DNA of 64,000 nucleotides, from the NCBI GenBank assembly GCA_964351985.1, contig CAYGPR010000010.1, forward strand, positions 33,289-97,288, given 5' to 3'. The notes beneath the pieces are model-generated. The model made no database searches. It saw only the letters and a list, made by a program, of their open reading frames with translations, and was not told where the DNA came from. Source of the stretch: Meishania sp964351985 (lineage in GTDB: Bacteria; Bacteroidota; Bacteroidia; Flavobacteriales; Flavobacteriaceae). Of this stretch, positions 60,196-64,000 are shown piece by piece (within the stretch, counting starts at the first letter, position 1; the number at the start of each line of letters is the position of its first letter). The translations under genes were made by a program, and so were the position numbers.

Positions 60196-61029
60196 CTATT
60201 TAGCGATATGGATACCATCGTTTTCAATGGTTATTTTTCGGGCTTTGTACAATGTACCGATTCCTTTTTTGAAAGTCTTTTTGCTCATTTGCAATTCTTT
60301 CTTAATGTCTTCGGGGTCCGATTTATCGTGTAGTGGCAGAAATCCGCCATGGGCCATTAAGGTTTCATAAATTTTGTTCGCCGCGGGTTCCAGAATTTTT
60401 TCTCCTAGAGGTTGTAGGGAAACGTCTATTTTGTTGTCGGAGCGTATTTGTTTGATGATTCCTTTGGTATACGTACCGACCGAAACTTTCTTAAATATTT
60501 CATTTCGGTAAACGAGACCTTTATGCCGATGGTCTATAATTACCTCCCAACCTAAATCGGTCAATCTTGTAAAGACAAGATCTACTTGGTCGCCTTCCGA
60601 AACCGTCAACTCTTCGTTGCTTAGAAACCGGTCTAGCTTGTTCGAGGCGACCAGGCGATTCGTTTTTTCATCAAGATAGCAGTGAACGACGTACCACTGT
60701 CCCTCGACCATTTTGGATCGCTGTTCCCTGAAAGGTACGAGCAGGTGTTTCTCCAATCCCCAATCCATAAAAGCTCCGAATTCGTTGACCTCCGCCACCT
60801 TCAACAATTGAAACTCATTGACAAGTATCTCGGGTTCGATGTTCGTTGCCACCGGACGTTCGGCATGGTCCAAATAACAAAAAACGTTCAGGGTATCTCC
60901 AATCTCGTATGCTTCGGGAACATACTTATTGGGTAGTAAAATCTCATTGCCTTCTCCGTCGCCCAAAAAAAGGCCGACGCTGGTATCCCGTAATATTTCC
61001 AAAGAATTGAATTCACCCAATGCTATCAT
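60196..61029 (-). CDS. CvfB-type S1-like RNA-binding protein
   Basis: The 277-residue cytoplasmic protein has several S1-like OB folds: VGLFLGDGEGNEILLPNKYVP near the N-terminus, VAEVNEFGAFMDWGLEKHLLVPF at about 75-98, and YTKGIIKQIRSDNKIDVSLQP near 190-210. A winged-helix end with LHDKSDPEDIKKELQMSKKTFKKGIGTLYK follows. This matches CvfB (conserved virulence factor B, YitL). The family is linked to RNA metabolism. It lies after a terminator and has its own -7 element unusually close to the ATG. Confidence 0.92.
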   Translation of the reverse strand: MIALGEFNSLEILRDTSVGLFLGDGEGNEILLPNKYVPEAYEIGDTLNVFCYLDHAERPVATNIEPEILVNEFQLLKVAEVNEFGAFMDWGLEKHLLVPFREQRSKMVEGQWYVVHCYLDEKTNRLVASNKLDRFLSNEELTVSEGDQVDLVFTRLTDLGWEVIIDHRHKGLVYRNEIFKKVSVGTYTKGIIKQIRSDNKIDVSLQPLGEKILEPAANKIYETLMAHGGFLPLHDKSDPEDIKKELQMSKKTFKKGIGTLYKARKITIENDGIHIAK

Positions 61030-61033
61030 GTCG

Positions 61034-61041
61034 CAAAAATA
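61034..61041 (-). promoter_or_regulatory. -7 element immediately before the CvfB start
   Basis: On the minus strand TATTTTTG matches TAnnTTTG but ends only four bases before the ATG. Transcription would start at or near the ATG, implying a leaderless message, or the match is accidental. Confidence 0.35.
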
Positions 61042-61072
61042 GTGAAGTCGTTTAGAACCAAGGCATAAAAAA

Positions 61073-61096
61073 ACCGCCTACATTTCGGTAGGCGGT
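61073..61096 (-). terminator. Terminator after DUF2853
   Basis: ACCGCCTAC (61073-61081) pairs with GTAGGCGGT (61088-61096); on the minus strand a run of T follows. It ends the menF-menD-DUF2853 transcript before cvfB. Confidence 0.9.
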
Positions 61097-61116
61097 CTGA
61101 TTTAAACTATACCTTC

Positions 61117-61458
61117 TTATTTATAAACCGATTCTTTTTTGAAATGCTTGCACAGTTGGTAATAGACCACCGCTCTGTGTTTGTTCTTGTTTGAAGACCC
61201 GTATTTTTCAACAACGCTTTTAATAGCATCCATTAATTGCGGACTATCTTTCATCCCCAATTTTTTGATCAGGTAGTTGTTCTTTACGGTTTCCAATTCT
61301 TTTTCATCGGCTCCGGAAACTTTGGATGCATCAAGATTGTAGATTGACGGCCCCAAGCCGATAGTAACTTTGGTCAAAAGATCCATGTCTGCGCTGGCTC
61401 CGAATTTATCCTTGATGTCAGCGGCATACTTTGCAATTAAATCATCTCTTTTACTCAT
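61117..61458 (-). CDS. DUF2853 family protein
   Basis: The 113-residue soluble, mostly helical protein starts MSKRDDLIAKYAADIKDKFG and contains LLTKVTIGLGPSIYNLDASKVS and KNKHRAVVYYQLCKHFKKE, matching DUF2853. I recall this family next to menD in Flavobacteriia. Function unknown. It starts 29 bases after the menD stop and is followed by a strong terminator. Confidence 0.9.
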   Translation of the reverse strand: MSKRDDLIAKYAADIKDKFGASADMDLLTKVTIGLGPSIYNLDASKVSGADEKELETVKNNYLIKKLGMKDSPQLMDAIKSVVEKYGSSNKNKHRAVVYYQLCKHFKKESVYK

Positions 61459-61487
61459 AATAGTTAGTGTTCTAAAATTAATAATGG

Positions 61488-63251
61488 TTATACAAGATTC
61501 GAAGATATAAAATCGAAATAACCGAGCAAAATTTTATCATTTAATAATCTTGGTGTTGAAATTTCAAGCAGTTGGGGTATTTTGGAATCCTTATAGAAGG
61601 TTCTGCAACTGTTTTTGAGGGATTCTTGATCTTCCGCGGCTTGATATCCGATTCCATACATTTGACACAAGTTTTGGGCATTCAGATCATGGGTGGTTTC
61701 GAAAAAGGTTTCAAAATTCTCGGCATCCTCTTTTCCCGGAAGTATCCTAAAAATTCCGCCTCCCTGATTATTGATTAAAATAATCCTGAAATCTGGTCGA
61801 ATGTATTTGTTCCATAGTCCATTGCTGTCATAGAAAAAACTAAGATCCCCCGTTATCAGTACAGTTGGTTCTTCATGATACATCGCCCCCCCGATCGCGG
61901 TCGATGTACTTCCATCTATTCCACTTGTTCCCCGATTGCAAAACACCTTTAAAGAGGGATTCAAATCAAATAGCTGCGCGTACCGCACCGTAGAACTATT
62001 CGCCAATTGCAACTGATAGTTTTTGGGAATCGTGCCTAAAATAGTATCAAAAGCCTTCATGTCGGAGAAAGGAATTTCTTCCAAGTACGCTTCTCTCCTA
62101 TTCATATAATGTGATTTATATGAATTCCATTCTTCGTAATAGTCACTCCGCATAGGTTTCGTCGCCGTAAGAAAGGTCATCAAAAATGAATTGACATCTA
62201 TTTTAAAATGATGTGAAAGGCTAAAAAAAGTATTGAAGGCCTTTTGGCTATCCACATGCCAGTGATGTTCGGGACGGTATTCCCTCAAAAAAGCCTTTAT
62301 CTTTTTTGATACGATAAGGCCCCCAAAGGTCAACACAATCTCTGGTCGCAGTTTTTCGAAAATCGCAGCTCTCTGTGCGGACTTTTCAATAGGTGCTAGA
62401 ATACTATCGATACTGGGAAAGAAATTTTCATGGTGCAAGTTGGATGTCGTTTCGGTCAATACCACTACCGAAGAATCTTCGGCCAACGCATCTAGAAATT
62501 CTTGTTGTATGCTATTCGGTGAATTTGCCCCAACAAGTACCATTTTCCTTTCGGATTCATTCCAAACCTCCAGAAAGCGCTGCAAATTCAAAGGTGAAAG
62601 TTCAGGTTCATCATTGTACAGAAATTCTGGATGCACCGTAGTTTTTTCAACGACATTGTACAAGGGTTCTTCAAAAGGAGCATTCACATGAACCGGTACT
62701 TTTTGCCTAATTGCAATATTAAGGGCCAAATTGAGCTCCGTATCGTTGAATTTCTGGATATCTTCTTGTGCCAGCTCCTTGGGCTTTTTTTCCAGCCATT
62801 GTGGCGCATAATGCGAAATCCGGTCCGTAGCATGTGTGACATCTTGTTTTAGGTTTGCTGAATATCCGATGTGACGTTCGAATACATGGTCTTGACGAAT
62901 CGTCTGCCCGTCACCGATATCGATTTTATAGATAGGCCGATCAGCGGATATCACAACCAATGGAATTTGACTATAGAAGGCCTCCGCAATAGCGGGATAA
63001 TAATTCAACAACGCACTACCCGAAGTACACACCAAGGCAACCGGGCTTTGAATTTGCTGGGCAATGCCGAGCGCAAAAAAACCTGCACACCGCTCATCTA
63101 CGATACTAAAGCATTTGAAAAAAGAATCTTCTGAAAAACCAATGGTCAAGGGAGCGTTTCGCGACCCTGGAGAGATTACAATGTTTTCGATACCCTTTGC
63201 CTTGCAGTGTTGCACGACCGATTGTGCAGATGGTATGGTAGCATATTTCAT
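61488..63251 (-). CDS. menD: SEPHCHC synthase (2-succinyl-5-enolpyruvyl-6-hydroxy-3-cyclohexene-1-carboxylate synthase)
   Basis: I prefer the ATG at 63251 (587 residues, MKYATIPSAQSVVQHCKAKG); one at 63260 would add three residues. The thiamine-diphosphate enzyme adds 2-oxoglutarate-derived succinyl semialdehyde to isochorismate. Visible landmarks are IVISPGSRNAPLTIGF at the N-terminus, NRGTSGIDGSTSTAIG and the cofactor motif VLITGDLSFFYDSNGLWN...FRIILINNQGGGIF. Length fits the family. It follows menF by 38 bases on the same strand and is co-transcribed with DUF2853. Confidence 0.95.
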   Translation of the reverse strand: MKYATIPSAQSVVQHCKAKGIENIVISPGSRNAPLTIGFSEDSFFKCFSIVDERCAGFFALGIAQQIQSPVALVCTSGSALLNYYPAIAEAFYSQIPLVVISADRPIYKIDIGDGQTIRQDHVFERHIGYSANLKQDVTHATDRISHYAPQWLEKKPKELAQEDIQKFNDTELNLALNIAIRQKVPVHVNAPFEEPLYNVVEKTTVHPEFLYNDEPELSPLNLQRFLEVWNESERKMVLVGANSPNSIQQEFLDALAEDSSVVVLTETTSNLHHENFFPSIDSILAPIEKSAQRAAIFEKLRPEIVLTFGGLIVSKKIKAFLREYRPEHHWHVDSQKAFNTFFSLSHHFKIDVNSFLMTFLTATKPMRSDYYEEWNSYKSHYMNRREAYLEEIPFSDMKAFDTILGTIPKNYQLQLANSSTVRYAQLFDLNPSLKVFCNRGTSGIDGSTSTAIGGAMYHEEPTVLITGDLSFFYDSNGLWNKYIRPDFRIILINNQGGGIFRILPGKEDAENFETFFETTHDLNAQNLCQMYGIGYQAAEDQESLKNSCRTFYKDSKIPQLLEISTPRLLNDKILLGYFDFISSNLV

Positions 63252-63289
63252 CAGCTGCAAAAATACAACGCCATCCGATCTTAGCCCAA

Positions 63290-64000
63290 TTATTTTTTAT
63301 CTAAGACAATATTGAGCATGGTCTTACTTTTAGCAACGGTTTCTTCCCATTCCTTTTCGGGGTTAGAGTCTTTGGTTATTCCTCCACCCATGTAAATTAT
63401 CGCCCTTTGATCTTTTAACTGCAGGCATCGAAGATTTACGAACAATTCGGTTACTGTCTTGATTGATCTGTAAGCCTTGTTTTCAATATTTCGACTTGTG
63501 GAAGAACGGTCTGTTTCCGTTTTTAAGTTCAACTCTCCCAAAAACCCGGTATAAAAATCACGGTTATAATTTTCACTTTCAAGGATGAAATTTTTGGCAA
63601 CTTCTTTGGGTAATCCGCATACCGCTGGGGTTGGGTGCAACGCTTTGATGATTTCCGCCAATCCGTATTTTATTTTTCCAGAGAGTCTTGTACGCAAATG
63701 CCATAAATTTCCGGCCCGGACCGATTCGGTTTTTGATATCTGAAAATCACTGATTTTGTCTTTTAGTGCTTCAAAAATATATTGGGTTACAAGTTTTTGT
63801 TCTTCTATTTCCTTAGTGCCCCAAGTGGGCTCGATGTCTTCGATATACTGCTGTGTTCCTGCTAAGGACATGGATGTGAACCGGTCATTTTCGATACGCA
63901 ACAAAATTTCCGGAGTCGCCCCTAGCCACATCCCTATTTTTGGGTGATACCACAGATATCGTAAGGCACTGTCATACTTTGAGATCAAGCTTTGGAACAA
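63290..64000 (-). CDS. menF: Isochorismate synthase (N-terminus outside window)
   Basis: The C-terminal 236 residues of a chorismate-binding enzyme are present; the gene continues past the right edge. Motifs are MWLGATPEILLRIEN, MSLAGTQQY, HLRTRLSGKIK, LHPTPAVCGLPKEVA, YTGFLGEL and IYMGGGITKDSNPEKEWEE, matching isochorismate synthases and relatives. Location directly upstream of menD assigns it to menaquinone synthesis, where it converts chorismate to isochorismate. The alternative of a siderophore EntC is unlikely in this setting. Confidence 0.93.
   Translation of the reverse strand: MFQSLISKYDSALRYLWYHPKIGMWLGATPEILLRIENDRFTSMSLAGTQQYIEDIEPTWGTKEIEEQKLVTQYIFEALKDKISDFQISKTESVRAGNLWHLRTRLSGKIKYGLAEIIKALHPTPAVCGLPKEVAKNFILESENYNRDFYTGFLGELNLKTETDRSSTSRNIENKAYRSIKTVTELFVNLRCLQLKDQRAIIYMGGGITKDSNPEKEWEETVAKSKTMLNIVLDKK

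Noticed and set aside
1..64000. CRISPR arrays, tRNA or rRNA genes, insertion sequences, prophage
   Set aside because: I saw no regularly spaced repeats, no tRNA-like cloverleaf with CCA end, no rRNA stretch and no transposase or phage gene. Without a dedicated search small RNAs could still be missed.

Overview
The window reads as chromosome from a member of the Flavobacteriaceae (Bacteroidetes), probably a gliding, possibly marine species. The evidence is a complete set of family-typical genes (the CAL67264-type membrane protein, DUF4834-YfhO, DUF2853, CvfB, SusC-like plug/barrel proteins, EttA), the Bacteroidetes -7 promoter word TAnnTTTG in front of at least a dozen genes, and almost no Shine-Dalgarno sequences before start codons. 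No rRNA, tRNA, CRISPR array, transposase or prophage gene was seen.

Layout. 1-5150: truncated ECF sigma factor, uvrA, a small membrane protein whose gene overlaps the end of uvrA, and a secreted Arg/Ser-rich protein with a sigma-54-like promoter. 5280-10810: an envelope-glycan operon on the minus strand (DUF4834, YfhO, glycosyltransferase, flippase). 10915-19704: outer-membrane barrel protein, acetyltransferase-like protein, two PLP enzymes that together suggest capnine/sulfonolipid synthesis, oligopeptidase B, YbaB, a YegP-like protein and threonine aldolase. 19808-28778: a secreted zinc metalloprotease, prfB with its programmed +1 frameshift, ArsC, a secreted Gly/Tyr-rich protein with an outer-membrane receptor, a 58-residue membrane protein, and a class II fumarase gene broken by one in-frame TAG. 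28860-38136: coiled-coil membrane protein, GNAT plus metallo-beta-lactamase-fold lipoprotein, GH127-like lipoprotein, EttA, oxidoreductase and an acyl-CoA carboxylase beta subunit.

38165-48557 is the most unusual part. Five consecutive minus-strand genes encode exported paralogues built from a carboxypeptidase-regulatory-like beta domain, a TonB-receptor plug domain, TPRs and a C-terminal DUF2135-like domain. None has an outer-membrane beta-barrel. The promoter-proximal one carries an N-terminal von Willebrand A domain and follows a secreted M24 peptidase by 11 bases. The family looks like a diversifying set of plug-fold proteins detached from transport.

50134-64000: a lipoprotein hydrolase, then a menaquinone cluster (menF partial, menD, menA, menC, menE) interleaved with DUF2853, CvfB, a SPOR-like protein, a CPBP protease and a UPF0173 hydrolase. 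A histidine kinase and a LytTR regulator, with a small ORF and an orphan hairpin between them, sit inside the cluster. menB is not visible in the window.

Several short word-like or palindromic repeats lie directly after stop codons (near 5177, 8044, 13217, 19732 and 23402). All family assignments come from reading sequence motifs without database searches.
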